Positions 1 through 12,440 are shown, counted from the first letter of the stretch. The stretch is 64,000 nt of DNA from Lepas anatifera (GCA_034440635.1 JAOTON010000975.1:1674001-1738000), one strand, 5' to 3'. Notes: a model not told the origin generated them from the sequence alone. Numbers and translations are program-made.

Positions 1-162
1 AATAACCAGAGAAGCACATATTTTCTTTCTGTTTGTTCATCTCCTGCAAAACCCATATAGGTACGAAGAGGCCTTTCAAAATAGTGTGATGTCACAATTG
101 TACATGACATGCTCGTTCTGTACGTCGGTGCGAGTTTTCCCTTTCTCGTTAGACCCGGAGAA

Positions 163-317
163 GCATGGCCCAGTGGAGCACCTGCCTTCTGGGACACAAG
201 TTTCGCGCTCATTGCCCAGCAGAGCTTCTGAATAAGTTGATCGGATCTTCCAAATCCCTCCCAACAGGGTGAGAGTTAAGTATAACTCTGGCCGTTGATG
301 TGTTGTTAAGCCCCCAA
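163..317 (+). mobile_element. Degraded tRNA-derived SINE
   Basis: The stretch has a weak tRNA-like head (TGGCCCAGTGGAGC resembling an A box, GTTTCGCGCTC a poor B box). The body motifs CTCTGAATAAGTTGATC, CAAATCCCTCCCAACAGGGTGAGAG and GTTGTTAAGCCCCC follow. The same body recurs at 8992-9205 and 33194-33372, which defines it as a repeat family. It encodes no protein and would have moved with LINE machinery. No target duplication was found, so the ends are approximate. Confidence 0.7.
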
Positions 318-3300
318 ATTGTTTTCTTAGGCCCAACAAGCCTTTTATGTTGGCAAAACTTCCATATCTCGGGTAAAAATTTGCCTGCATTGGGGGAAAA
401 CCAATAATTTTTCTGACCTCTGGCTCCTCCGGCCTAATGGGCCGCCCCAGAAGCGCCGCTGCTGTCTTCACAACTGCAGGGTCGGCCGTTGAATCCCTAC
501 GTAGGTAAGTGCAGCACACGTCAGATAATCTTTAAAACACACAACGGTCGACGTTGGCGGGAGACAAGAGAATGACTCGGCGCCCCACCCGAACCCCTCC
601 GTTGCGACGCCGCTGCGACGCTGTCTCCCCAGCGTCGTCGCGTCGCCAATTGTCGACGTCTCTCTCATCGCCGGCTGAATTTATGCCGTTCCGAACAGTC
701 GCCCGCGCAGCGCCGGAAGAGACGGCCGCTGCCCGCTCACGGCTCTGGAATGGCGTTAAGCTGGTGGAATGATGTGGGGCTTTCAGGCCCTGCTACCGGA
801 AGCGCAAAGAAACTCATTTAAAACAGCCTTCCCTTGAATAACCGCCTTTTATATCCCTCAATGCCGGCTTATATTCCGTATGCCTCACTCATTAATGGGG
901 ATTTCCCACGGAAAATGAGGTGCAATATCTTGAAATGAAGCGGATACTAAACTTGGCACACGGCAGTAGCCAGGTACTCCACCTTCCTGGTGGAACCGTT
1001 ACTTGAAGCAGGGTTAATAATTGGATGTTTGTAAAGCAATTTTAGTTTGGCATGATACATGCGGAAGTTGTCTTAAGTAGACACGCACCAAGCAGACTAG
1101 TATGACAGTTCGTCTGCATCTTCGTGAAAAATGATGACCAATCATCCAGACTGTCCTGGCGATTTGGCGTAACTTGTCAGCTTGCGATGGCACTAGCCTA
1201 AGAAACAAATCAGTGGTTCTAGAAAACTATGCTTGACGAAACTCACCGACTGAAATCCAGAAAATATTATGGATTATGCCATTGCGAGGAAAACTGATAC
1301 ATTATAAACAAGACAGTAAGCCTAGAACACCTATAATGTTTACCTATAACTGTCAGACGATATGTGTTTGGCACATGGTATCATCATAAAATATCGAAAA
1401 ATAACAAACATATAGCTGCTTTTCACCTTTCGTGCCGCCTCTACTAATAACTTCCGCCCGTTCTCACGTGTAGACCACCCATCTGTGCACCTCCCGGGGG
1501 CCCAGACTGCACGCATCGCACGCATTGCACGCATGTTTTACACGGCCGCAGACAGGAAGGTACGGTCGAGCACTAACAGCTTCCAGACGGCGTGTCGGCA
1601 CCCAAGGGGTGTTGCACGATCTAATCAGTGTCAGACCCAGGTTTGAATGTGACAGTTACCGATGTATGTGACGAGAGGAAATAAAATACATTAGCGGTTA
1701 TGTTCCAGCATTATTTCACATATCATTTAAATCTGTTTTAGAGGAAAATTTTTATTAACTCAATGCTGCAATGGATTAACCTGATGTATTATCTTATTCG
1801 TTTATTTATTCGTGAAAACTTATCTAGACATGATTAACAGCCTAATTCAACGGTATATCCGCCTATCAATTATTTCCAATGCAGCCAGAACTCGCAGAAA
1901 TTCACATCAGCACCACTTAACTAATATGAGATGCCGGGGTATGCAAATGAGATGTTGACATAGCTTTTAATTGACAGTTGGAAATGTGCCAAATGTTTTG
2001 GTTGTTGCACGCGTTAAGTGAGGCTGTGGCGGTGGGGAGTACACATCGCCCAGAGGTCTGTCAGATACGGTCTCCGATATTTTCTGGTGGACTGTTCAGG
2101 CCTTCGGCGGACACGGTACCCTGTAGGTAACTATCCGCGTATGTACACGGTTCGTACTGCTTGGAATGCAGTTGTGTTTTATCAGCTCCAATGTCTGACC
2201 TTGAGTGACATTGAACTTGCACCTTGTATCAACGCTCTGTCAGTTTTCCCTTTCACTTGGAACCAGCACACATCAGAAGGCTTGTTAAGTCAGCATAGCT
2301 CAATTCCCGCTGAAAAGGACGTGAACTTTTAAATCACAGCGCCGCTTAATTCTGTCAGTATTCCTGATTCAATACAATTAAGCGAACGAAGGTCACTGTC
2401 ATTGGATAACCCCCCCCCGACGCGTTCTCCACCTTCCTGCCAACAATGCGACGCGCAGTCTTTGATGTAGTGACTATCACAATAGATCTGTCGCAAATGC
2501 CGCGACCTCCCACCCACGCGAACCTGCTTCCGGTGCAGCGCGTCAACATGCTCGTTGCAAAAGTTTTCCAACGAGCTGCGTGACGAGCGGCGTCGAGTTT
2601 CGACCAACTTTGACGTTTGGCTGCAAGCGAGAATGAAGTAAGCCGCTGACTTTGGTACACTTTCGCCAAACTTCATCTCTCTGCGTCATAAACCCGTTTA
2701 GTTGCTAGTAGTATGCTCCCGGGAAACTATTTTAAATTCCATCACGTTCGTGTGAAAGTGATGCAACCTAAGTAGGGAGGGGATAGATAGATGAAAGGGC
2801 AAGTGGTCAGCGGGTTTCGACCTTGATCTAGTTAAACAGGTCACCAATCACTTCTGTAGAACTGATTACAGGAACGGTTATAACTGCTACCTTCTGTTTC
2901 AGCATATCTTTGGAGAATGCTACGGGGTTTCATCTACTGGTTTAGATACAATTAGCTAATGACATATTGGCAGAATAACTTTATCCTCCACTGTTGGCTA
3001 ATTTCTCGTCGTAATCAGCATTGATGAATGAGTTTGGCAATCAACGCTGAAAGGTTAGCCCTCGTATTTCCACGCAGGCTAATTTTCTTAGTCAGTTATG
3101 TGATACAAATACCTCCTCACAGTTGAGCCGAGGGCTTAGGCTTGCTGCATGCAGAATATAGTGAGTGACGCTATATGGCGTCAGAAATTGTTGCGTCATT
3201 AAGCCCCGAAAATATCGTTATTGCCGCGGAATAGCAGTTATTGCATTTTTGTTTCTAAATGGAGCAACTGCAAAGCCTTTTCAAGTACAAATAATTTATG

Positions 3301-4178
3301 AAAATGCACGGAAACAAAAACAGCTTAAGCTGACATTGCCACTTACCAACTGCATGCGCGGATCATGAGATAGGTGATGTGGTCTGTTGAAGCGCAGCAC
3401 TTTAATTATCTGATGGCATGCCTAAGTTAGGGTTTCAGCGAAGGCTGACCGCTGTTTTTATCACTTGCATCAGAGAAACACTTGTCTGGTGGCCAGACGA
3501 AGTCGCGGGAGATTAGTGACGTTATTTGCAGCCCTCGCCCTGTAATTAGTACGCGGTGTAAATTAGGCGACAAATTATGTGAAATGAGTTATAGCCAGTT
3601 CGTCCAATGCAACGAACAGCGCATCTGCGTTGGGTTGCGTAAGTTGGGCCCTGGACGAGAAGGGCGTTTTGATGCTGCTGAAAAGTCCATGCATGATTCA
3701 TGCTCGGAGAGTTATACCTTACAACCGTGATCAACCCAACTTACCCAGCACATGGTGTAATCAATGAGCCAAGGCGCGTCCGCTAGATGTATACCGGGGT
3801 GGTGCTCATGCCAGGCGTCACTTAGAGCGGCAGTTAGCATACTTGCGGCGTCTGTTTGTCTGTGCTGACGGTCACCGCTCCCGGCAGACATCTGATAGAC
3901 GAATGGCCACAGCGCCATATATGGGCAGCGGCCTCAGATGGGATCTCTGGCGCCCACTCAGCCACCGTGGAAGCCTGCCCCCTGCGCTGCACGTGTGCTG
4001 ATGGTGCACGTCGTGGGGTGGGGCGCACCGCGTAGGGTTAAGCTTCCGGGACATGAACGCGATGCCTATCCGATGCCCATTAGTGAATCTTGTATTCCAG
4101 CACGGTATTTCATGCACCGGCAATATCTCCAAGTGCTGCAGCGACGCCCACTTTTACAAATGATTCTGGTGCTTAGAT
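318..4178. other. No recognisable gene; low-copy DNA
   Basis: Open frames here are short (up to 115 codons), overlap on both strands and show no family motif. Positions 545-770 are CpG-rich with several CGACG/GCGACG words and could be a small CpG island. No TATA box, splice-consistent exon series or conserved protein was found. A short GCACGCAT-like triplication lies at about 1509-1533. Confidence 0.5.
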
Positions 4179-4322
4179 TTAACACGCGCATTGACGAGGG
4201 AGTGGGTACCCGCCCCCCTTGGGTTTTTCGGAGATAACATAAAACAGTGGCACGTAGCGCCGCCGTACTTCGTATACCTTTTCCCTCATCATTTTTACAA
4301 CTTTTGACAAAATTTTAAGGTT

Positions 4323-4369
4323 AGGTCATCTCAGGTCAGGTCACCAGTACAGGTCAAGTGACCTGACCT
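4323..4369. promoter_or_regulatory. Cluster of nuclear-receptor-like half-sites
   Basis: Six hexamers fall within 47 bp: AGGTCA at 4323, 4333, 4338 and 4351, and TGACCT at 4359 and 4364. The pair at 4351-4364 forms an inverted repeat with a 2-bp gap. AGGTCA is the classical half-site of many nuclear receptors. Binding or activity is inference; the sequence shows only the motif density. Equivalent clusters occur in the other copies of this family. Confidence 0.4.
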
Positions 4370-4677
4370 AAGAAAAAAGTTTAAGATAGCATAAGTCGGA
4401 ACAGGGTAAACTTATCCGATTGAAACTCATATCACATAATGGCCCCACCTAGTTCTCTAAAATGTGTTCCGGTGTTTTTTATATCGATGACCTAAGTTCA
4501 GGTACGAGCTATGACCTCTCCATTGGAAATACATGGGAAAAATGGTTTTAACAGAATAACTTAGTAATTAATAGAGATAGAGCGTTTATTTTAGCTGCAT
4601 TAGATTTGCCTTGTCATTGCAGTTCTAATGAACTAGTATGCGGAGAACAGTTGGCAGCAGCATTGTTATTATGAGTC

Positions 4678-4910
4678 GTGGTGTTGAAATTGACCATATT
4701 GCAAATTATTATTTTTATTTTAGATCTAATTCACTAAAGAATGAAACAGTATATGGAGTGACATCAGCCATCTTCGCAATCTGAAGATTGAAGAAGAAAT
4801 TTGCTGAAGATGGCTTGATGTCGAAGTCCGATTATTACTGTTTCTATTCTTTTAGTGTATTTAGATCTAAATAAAATAATAATTTGGCAGTAATGGTCAA
4901 TTTAACACCA
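4678..4910. repeat. Foldback (inverted-repeat) insert
   Basis: The segment 4678-4755 pairs with the reverse complement of 4847-4910. Shared words include GTGGTGTT(G)AAATTGACCAT, AATTATTATTTT and TTTAGATCTAA. The two arms are about 70 bp and imperfect. The spacer holds a second small inversion around GAAGATGGC. It sits inside TTAA copy 1, so it is either a younger miniature foldback element or an internal hairpin of that copy. There is no coding capacity. Confidence 0.6.
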
Positions 4911-5381
4911 CTGATTCATCAGTTCTAATGATATGCATTTTGCCCAATTTGACCTTGGCCTGACCTCAGGTCAGGTCAAATCCTTGATTCTTGATTTTAT
5001 ATTGACATCATATTGATATTGATATCAAATCCTTGATTTGACCTAGCAATGTCATATTATATATCATTAGATTCGGCTTGCTGCGAGGATTCTTATAGTT
5101 TAAATTGTTTTCCTCTATCTTTACTTGTTCAGATGTAATGGCCGAAAAAAACTTAATTTACATGTTATCCCTATTACGGCATGTTTTGACCTCTAGTGAC
5201 CTTAAATGTGACCTGACAAAAAAATGGTTCAAATATTTTCGATGGAGAAGTGGATGGGCTATCCAACGCCGTTTACCGTTTTTCGCTACCTAGCGCGATT
5301 TTCGAGATCTTAGATGGGGGCGGGTAACCGCCCCCCCGTCAAGGCGAAGGTGGCTCAGACCCCCGTCAATGCGCGTGTTAA

Positions 5382-5900
5382 AACATAAACAATCTTGAAT
5401 AAGAAGAATGCGTTGTAGCATAGATAATCATATAGATATACAGCGGTCTGGAGTTCAAGCTAACTAATTTTATTTTAACTCTTACATGGTCTTTCGTGAG
5501 AGCGAACAATTCAACTGCTGTGTATAAGCTGAAAAATAAACCGTAAATATAAAAGTATCGATGACATTTATTTTGACTACGGATTCTCAGTGGCACCTGA
5601 CAAGACAGAAACTCACAACCCGGTAGTGTGTTTGGCACATGCCCATCAACCCAGTGTTCAAGGTTACTGAGAATAATTCAGAGTTCTTGCAGCATCGTTC
5701 ATACCTCATGTGAAACGCAATTGTATAAACAATTACCTATGCATTGTAGATTCCGTTATCTGCCTTGAAGTGGAACTTCTAGCGAACATTGCTGAATATT
5801 ACAAACAGATTAGTGAGGCGAACTACCCTCTCGTGATCGGAATTTGATATGGCGGATTCCCGGTAATTGGAGCACACCTCCAGGTAACCTCCAGCCTCCA
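5382..5900. other. No recognisable feature
   Basis: AT-rich sequence without a convincing frame, repeat or RNA-gene signature. The 86-codon minus frame here has no recognised family. Confidence 0.4.
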
Positions 5901-6050
5901 TGCGTGGGAGACTTACTTCCGCGCGTGAGTGACTTACTTCCCTCTGCGTGGGTGACTTACTTCCTCCGCGTGGGTGACTTACTTCCTTGCGTGGGTGACT
6001 TACCTCCTGCCGTGTGGGTGACTTACTTCCTTCGCGTGGGTGAATTATCC
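5901..6050. repeat. 22-bp minisatellite, about 7 units
   Basis: The unit GCGTGGGTGACTTACTTCC(T) is repeated head to tail with substitutions and small length changes. Open frames across it on both strands (up to 169 and 109 codons) derive from the repeat and are not treated as genes. Unit drift suggests an old array. Confidence 0.85.
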
Positions 6051-8991
6051 CCCCCTGCTCCCACGCTGCACGCTGCTCCGCAGCACAGTGCGAGACAGGA
6101 CCCTGCAATGGAGCGAGCCACGGACAAGAGAATTCCGATCCAATTCAGACCTCTCAGGTATCCCGGAGCAATCCGGATGTATCCGTTTCGAGTCCATTGT
6201 TGGCAACCTGAGTATAACCCATATAATAAGCGTGACCCAATGAACAAAAATGAGAACACAAATACCTATCCGGATCTGAAAGTGACCCAATTCTCACGCC
6301 TTTTCGATCCGCCTTGCAAACGGTTCAGGACCATTGGGAAGTCGGATCCCTAACGTACTCTATTCGGTGCACATCGATGGTCGCGGGCTGCACCAATGTG
6401 GATGAGATCAGCCGCCCGTAGCGAGGTGTTGCAACAGAGACAGCCGACCGCAGCGTCACACAAAGTCTTCCCAGTTGTCACCGCCACAGTATTAGCACGA
6501 GCCGTCTGCAACTGGAAGTGTTATGGTACACAATAATGGCAAACTACTGGTCAATGGTGTCTGGGTGGGTTCCCGTGAACGGTATATGGGGACATTGCGG
6601 CGGCGGGGACAATGTGAGGGTTAATTTGGGACACCAGTGAAAGTGAGTGAAGTTATCTAACGTACAGTGAAAAGTAGTGGAACAATTTTCGATCATGGCG
6701 GCAAACTGTTCCTGGCTTATGAGGGGAAGGGAGGGGGCGGCTAGTGGGTTTCAGTCAGACGACATCGACTCGGTGCAAAATGCAATAGTTCGGTTGCAAG
6801 GAGCGCTGCAGATGAGCCACGCCATTCTTACATACGAGCTTTCCGTGACAGCGTTTACATAATGGGGGCGTTCCGCCCAACTTGTTAACTACTCAAGTGA
6901 AAGGAATTAGGTACGCGGCACGGTGATGAATGCGCCTAATTGGATTGGTTTCAGCGCTTTAAGGAGCGCTTCCTGCTCAACTTTCGGCCAGCCTGATCGC
7001 CTGTGTTGTTTTAACTCGGTTCAAGGTCTTGCGCAGAGCGTTGAAGGCTGGTGCGAACACGTTGATGAAGTGCTAACGTATTGATTCAGTCCTGGCGACA
7101 GAACAATTTACGACTGTGCTAAATATCTCATCGAAGGTTGTGCCTAGCTGAGGAAAAAAATCCACACGCTATAAGTTGACACAACACAGAGAAAGATGAC
7201 TTGTTAAGATCACAAACAATGTAATTAGCATATCGGCAAATTAAAATTATACATTCCAAGTGACTAGCAACACACAATCTAAGGGAAATAAAGATGGGAA
7301 TAAACTGGCAAAGATAAATGGTACAATGACAGTTCATTTTCGTCATAATCACGGATAGTAGAGGTATCTCCGCTGTCATCACGCCCCTGTACCATCTTAC
7401 CACTCACAATATCGACGACTTTGGAGCAGAGGAGCATGTTCGTGATAAGGCACCCAAATTAAGCTACACGATAGGCATGTTTGTGAGTACCGTGGGGGTC
7501 GACCGACCACAGTCTTCAAACGTCATTAACCGTGTTGTCACGAAGTGGGTGTGAGATACGACCGGTTGTCGGGTCCATTAATTAGACACGGCCGTTAGAA
7601 AACAATTTACGAATCAGTGTTGTCATGTGCGAATGAGGTTGGAAAGTTCTTCAACGTTTGTAGACTGTGATCTTTCGACGAACAGCGATTATTTCACTTT
7701 AGTTCAAGGCCTTCCAATTGTAAGAGCAAGGCTGATCTGACAGTTTAAATAACACTTTACACTTCCAAGATTGGCCGAAATCGAATACAGAAACAGATCA
7801 CCGCCATACTCATGGTAAATTGTGCGTGTCACCATGAAAAGACGGCAGATAAGAGAGCTGTCAAATAAAAAGCTCAAGCAATCCCTCTAATAGAGCTTGA
7901 CAAGGATTTCCGGCCCCTGATTGGTCTTGTGATGCCGCCCCAGCTTCAGCGATGGAGCAATAGAGCAAAAAGGCGAGGAGAAACAAACCGCTCAGGCCCG
8001 ACAGCGGCATTTAATCACGTACTGTCAAGCCTGGTAACAGACCATTCACCCTCACCGCTCACGGCTGCACGCACCACTTTTTCTTTTTGTGCAGAAATAT
8101 TTATCCGTAAGTGCAAATACCAGTGGTTTTCCGCTGTGTTTTTAAATATGTTTACAGATGTTCCATATGTGGTTCCATGTTCATGCTAAAAAAATGATAG
8201 TTGGTGATCGATAAGTGTACAAGTTAATAACCTGATGTCAATCACTATTACAACATATTTCTCCCATTTATCTCTGTGATAAGCCATATATAATTGTCTT
8301 TCCACACTAGCAGCAAAGTTACAATTGTATAGTGTTCATAGGACATCGAACGTGTCACGAGCAGCCACGTGTCACGTGACTGGGTGCTAATCCCATGGTC
8401 AGCATACCTAAAGTGCGGGGGACTGAAGGTCACTTGCTGTCATGAAGAAACCAAACCTTGACGAGTTCAAAGGGTACTCCCGCATGCGACGCATCACGCG
8501 TCGGATGATTAAAACGTGTCAGTGTACGCTACAGTTGGTCTTTGAGCCCATGCCACTATCAAAGTCCGCGAAACTGGTTCTTGGGCCGTATTTGGGCCCT
8601 TCAGCCGAAGCAAGCTAAAAGTTCCAGTGTCATACTAGCCACCTGGTCGGTTCCATAAAAAGGGCCGCCCTCGAGATTATGCCGAGATAGCGACCCTCAA
8701 CAAGGAGAGTTCTATATAATGGGAGGATGCTGTCACCTCGGATGAGCTGCCATATGACGGATCAACACCAGCTGCACACCAAACATGTCCACACTCGTGG
8801 TGTGTGATCAGGTGAGGATATACATTACGCCAGGACGATTGCCGTGGAAAGATGCAAACTTGTTTTCCCTTGTCCTACGCATCAACGGGTCAGGATAATC
8901 GGGTAAAACTTTTCTTTTTGGTAGAATGAATGTAATCAGAAAAGTAAAATGCTTAGAAGTTATAGATACATAAATACACAGAACCACTATG
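6051..8991. other. No recognisable gene; low-copy DNA
   Basis: Only short frames (91 codons or fewer) without family motifs were found. No tRNA, repeat family or paired transposon termini were seen. The sequence is of mixed base composition and could be intron or intergenic DNA. Confidence 0.4.
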
Positions 8992-9205
8992 GCAGGGATA
9001 TGGGTTAGCTTAGTGGATAACATAAAAATATCCTAAGCTACAGGTTCCGGGTTCAAATCCCGGCGGAGCCTCTGAATAAGTCGATATTATCTCCCAAATC
9101 CCTCCCAACCGGGTGAGAGTTGGCGACGCCGCATAAGCCTGGCAGTTGGTGTGACGTTAAACCTAAGCAATTATTAGAACCAATATGATAAATAAATAAA
9201 AAATT
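8992..9205 (+). mobile_element. tRNA-derived SINE
   Basis: The head contains an A-box-like TTAGCTTAGTGG and a good B box in GGGTTCAAATCCCGG (about 9049-9063). The family body follows (CCTCTGAATAAGTCG, CAAATCCCTCCCAACCGGGTGAGAGTT, GGCAGTTGGTGTGACGTTAAACC). The 3' end is a run of AATA units. The internal Pol III promoter motifs are inferred from tRNA similarity. Its tail resembles that of the minus-strand LINE ending at 15786, a possible hint at the mobilising enzyme. Confidence 0.85.
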
Positions 9206-10540
9206 GTAGGGGACCTGTCCATCCCAAAAATCCCTTTTCATGCAGTTTTCTAGAATAGGAAAATGTTTGAAAGGAAAGCCCGCTGCAATATCGCGGTAGT
9301 TTAGTTTCCCTGGATCGCAGTGCATCTGGTCTGTCTCGACGTTAAACTGGTCGATTTATTTAAGTCCACATTTGTATCCCTATTTTTGACGCCTCCATTA
9401 GTCATGTGCGGCGGATTGAGCGGGCCCACTTGTCACGCGCGCTTAAACGGCCCTCATCATTAGCTAATGATGGATCCATCCTGTTTAACGGAATCCCAGC
9501 AACGGAGCACCCACTCTCAGATCTTTCAACACACGAAGCTTTGCAAAATGTAAATCGCCGTTTATAAAAACGGAAACGACGCCTTCACAAGACCTGACTG
9601 AAGAGAGGAAATAATATGATTGCATTTGGTCCCTGCTTTATCTGCCCCAAAGAGCACCACAAATTATACGTGTTTCATAAACCACGGAGAAACAACTGGA
9701 AATATCTGAGGTTACTAACTGAACACTCCCCCAAAGTATTTGGCTTGAAATGTTATTTTGGATTTGAATTAAACATATGTTTGGGTTTGGTATACACATA
9801 CAATACAAGTTTATGTTCTGGCTTAAAAGAAAATAATCGTCTCACCCATACTCGATAAGAGATTGTTTATGGATTCGCCATCGAAACTCATATTTCAAAT
9901 ACCACTTTTAAAATTTGTATTTGCATTTGTACATTGGTGTATGAAAGACCAAGCCTGCCTGCATACTTGCAAATAAATGTTACTTTATTAGCGCAAGCCC
10001 CAAAATTATGTTTGGTGGGCTATGGGTTTAGCAGGGGCAGCTTGGGGTTAGTCCAAATAACAGTCTGGGAATCTGCGCTTTGGTGGTCCCCACGGCACTG
10101 CGCACGCTAAGTGAGTGTGCGTGTGTATGCCTGTGGGGGGGGCGTCGCCTTACAAATCCGCACCTACTATGCCCATTAGTCCATATACCATGAAAACTAC
10201 ACCAAAGTGTGTCGCCGGGCTGGTAGCCGTTATTGGTAGCGCCTGAAGCAAGTGGTCGTTAGAGTTCAGCTTGAAGGTTAACAGCAGCATCACTGCGTGG
10301 GCCTCACTCGCAAAACACGGTGGACTGGCCAGTGACCTGCCCTGAAGCATAGTGGCCGCAAAGTGGATCCCGAATCAAAACTGGCCGCCTGAATTCCTCA
10401 CTTCAAGAGAATCAGGAATATTCGGTGAAACTCGAGGAAAATTGGCAGTTCTATCAAGATAAAACAGTTATGTCTTACGTTGATTCTAATGTGATGTTTT
10501 GATATAAGATGATGCCTGTTAATTTATTCCATATGCCATA
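9206..10540. other. No recognisable gene
   Basis: The longest frames are 80-90 codons and carry no recognised domain. A short GTGTGCGTGTGT-like tract lies near 10115. Nothing else was identified. Confidence 0.4.
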
Positions 10541-10750
10541 TGCTCCACTGCCATGGTGCGCTGCTCCATTACCATGGTGCACTGCTCCATTACCGTGGTG
10601 GGCTGCTCCATTACCATGGTGCGCTGCGCCACTACCATGTGCGCTGCTTCACTATTATGGTGCGCGGCTCCACTACCGTGGTGCACTGTTCTTTACCATG
10701 GTGCGCTGCTCCACTAGCTTGGTGCGCTGCTCTTTACCATGGTGCACTGC
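10541..10750. repeat. Minisatellite with CCATGGTGCGCTGCTCC core
   Basis: About eleven units of roughly 18-19 bp (core TACCATGGTGCGCTGCTCCA) are repeated head to tail with drift. Two overlapping plus-strand frames of 82 and 112 codons are repeat-encoded and show no protein family signature, so no gene is called. Confidence 0.88.
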
Positions 10751-11292
10751 TATGTGACTGGTCGGGGTCACTGCAGATACGCAGCACCATGCGCCGCAGC
10801 GGAGAAAAAGGCCGCTCTGTTACCTTATCAAGATGGCTGACTGTTCTGTCTATCATAGTACAAACACGCGCATATTAGGTCTGGATGCCGATGGTTGACG
10901 GTAGAAATGTGGGACGCGTTGAAGTGTCATGTATACAGCGTCAAACATGTAAGTCATTAAGGATGGCTCTTTTAACCCACGCCCCGGTGGGAGGTGTTTG
11001 AACAACCTCCTCAGGTTTTCCCGGTAGCACGACAAAACGGCAGAGCCAAGCGCCGCCACTCTTTGCACACCTTATCCTTGATCGATTTCACAACTTCCCT
11101 AAAATTTTAAGGTTGGATCATCTCAGGTTAGATCACCAGTGCAGGTCAAGTGACCTCACCTCCAAAAATGTTTAAGGTGGCATAAATAAGAAATGGCTGA
11201 ATCTATCGAATTGAAACTTAACCCACATATTTTGTTGAGGATCAATTTGACAGAACGATACAGGTAAAGGAACACACTGACAAGTTGGATAT

Positions 11293-11295
<3 letters not shown>

Positions 11296-11337
<42 letters not shown>
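11296..11337. repeat. (TA)n microsatellite
   Basis: An uninterrupted TA run of about 42 bp directly before the SINE target duplication. Repeated ATAT also occurs after the SINE, so the SINE landed in or near a TA tract. Confidence 0.95.
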
Positions 11338-11341
<4 letters not shown>

Positions 11342-11357
11342 AAGCAAGCACACGGAC

Positions 11358-11501
11358 CCACGCAGCCGACCCGGTTCAGGCCCGGCGGCTTCCCTGAACA
11401 GGAGCAAGCTGGCTCCCGAGAAACCCTTCCAACAGGGAAGAGTTGGCGACGCCATATGACCCTGGCAGTTGGTGCGTCGATAAGCCCCAAAAATATATAT
11501 A
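11358..11501 (+). mobile_element. SINE with intact target-site duplication
   Basis: The body (CAGCCGACCCGGTTCAGGC, GGCGGCTTCC, AAACCCTTCCAACAGGGAAGAGTTGGCGACGCC, GGCAGTTGGTGCGTCGATAAGCCCC) matches copies at 14463, 35789 and 58119. It lacks most of the tRNA-like head, so it is 5'-truncated. Flanks at 11333-11357 and 11502-11524 are a long direct repeat (TATATTCAAAA..AGCACACGGAC) with a 2-bp length difference, as expected for LINE-mediated insertion. It is nested in TTAA copy 2 and therefore younger than it. Confidence 0.88.
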
Positions 11502-12440
11502 TATATTCAAAAAAGCACACGGACGCGTTTCGTAACTTCTTCAGCGTGTGTTTGAAGGGTAGAATTATCCGTTGACGCATGAAGGTTTCTGTGAACTCAC
11601 GTGGGCTAAACGTGGATAATATTTGCCAATATTTTTGATATTGCGAAATCTCCTCTCTTGGAATTTAGATTTTCTTTTTGTTCAATTAGGGCCGACTCCA
11701 AAAACTTTCTTCTATTTTTTTAATTACCCATATAATGGGCGCACCGGGTGCCACAACATGTATTCCGGAATTTTTTCGTATCGATGACCTAGGGTCAGGT
11801 AAAGATCATGAACTCTTCACCGGATATAGGTGGGAAAACAGGAAATGGGCTGTATTTGCGTAGATAAGCTGAGAATATCTTCGTATTCTTCAAAGCGTAG
11901 TATCCTGGCCCCTTTCCAGGTTCATATTGACATTTTTGGCTTGTGACCTCTCAGAGATCATCTGGTGCTATTTAAAGCAGTTTTCACACTTGGGTCAATA
12001 ACTTTGCAGGAAATGATGGTAGAGCTTATATTTTGATACAATTACGTTCAGATTGCTATTGCAAGTCTATTAATATGTCTATTGACTATGCTACGTTGAA
12101 AAGTGACGTGAGGAAGCGAACGGTGCCTAAAAATGGTTCCAACTTAACTTTGTCAGATGCTAGAGCTCTAAAACACTACCCTAACATGCAACCTTATTTA
12201 ACCTGTCATGACCTCACTATTGACCTGAGCCAAAAAGTGACCGATGTAGTTTCTCCATGAATTTGTATGAGCTATCCATCAGCGTTCACGTTGGTTCGCT
12301 ATTCCGCATAGGAACCGAATTCGAGGGGGTGTTTGAACCCCCCCCACCAGAGCAAAGGTGTCTCGGAGGCCCACCGGGGCGGGGATTAAACCCTCACCGT
12401 GCCAGTAAGGGAATCGATGGTTTCACTAACGTTTTTCAAA

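Larger units (their letters stand above)
4179..5381. mobile_element. TTAA-flanked AGGTCA-rich element, copy 1
   Basis: Both ends carry TTAACACGCGCATTGACG in inverted orientation, at 4179-4196 and, as the complement, at 5364-5381. TTAA tetranucleotides sit at 4179-4182 and 5378-5381. TTAA target duplication is characteristic of piggyBac-type elements; membership is inferred from ends alone because no transposase is encoded. A second inverted motif (GGTACCCGCCCCCC against GGGGGCGGGTAACC) lies inside the termini. The interior has many AGGTCA/TGACCT hexamers and matches other copies, for example the motif CGCCGTACTT..TATACC. A separate foldback sequence is nested at about 4678-4910. An open frame of 62 codons inside is probably not a gene. 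Confidence 0.78.
10972..12389. mobile_element. TTAA-flanked AGGTCA-rich element, copy 2
   Basis: TTAA lies at 10972-10975 and 12386-12389. The termini are inverted: TTAACCCACGCCCCGGTGGG on the left, and on the right the complement of TTAATCCCCGCCCCGGTGGG. A subterminal palindrome GGAGGTGTTTGAACAACCTCC starts at about 10990. The interior has AGGTCA/TGACCT clusters (for example 11125-11160) and words shared with other copies (GCCTAAAAATG, TTAAGGTGGCATAA). A SINE with its own target duplication is nested at 11358-11501. No transposase is present; the element would depend on a piggyBac-type enzyme elsewhere. Confidence 0.8.

Noticed and set aside
5844..6353. 169-aa plus frame
   Set aside because: Its N-terminal half is the 22-bp minisatellite, and an overlapping frame of similar quality exists on the other strand.
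10509..10878. 82-aa and 112-aa frames rich in W, C and H
   Set aside because: Translation of the CCATGGTGCGCTGCTCC minisatellite in two frames.
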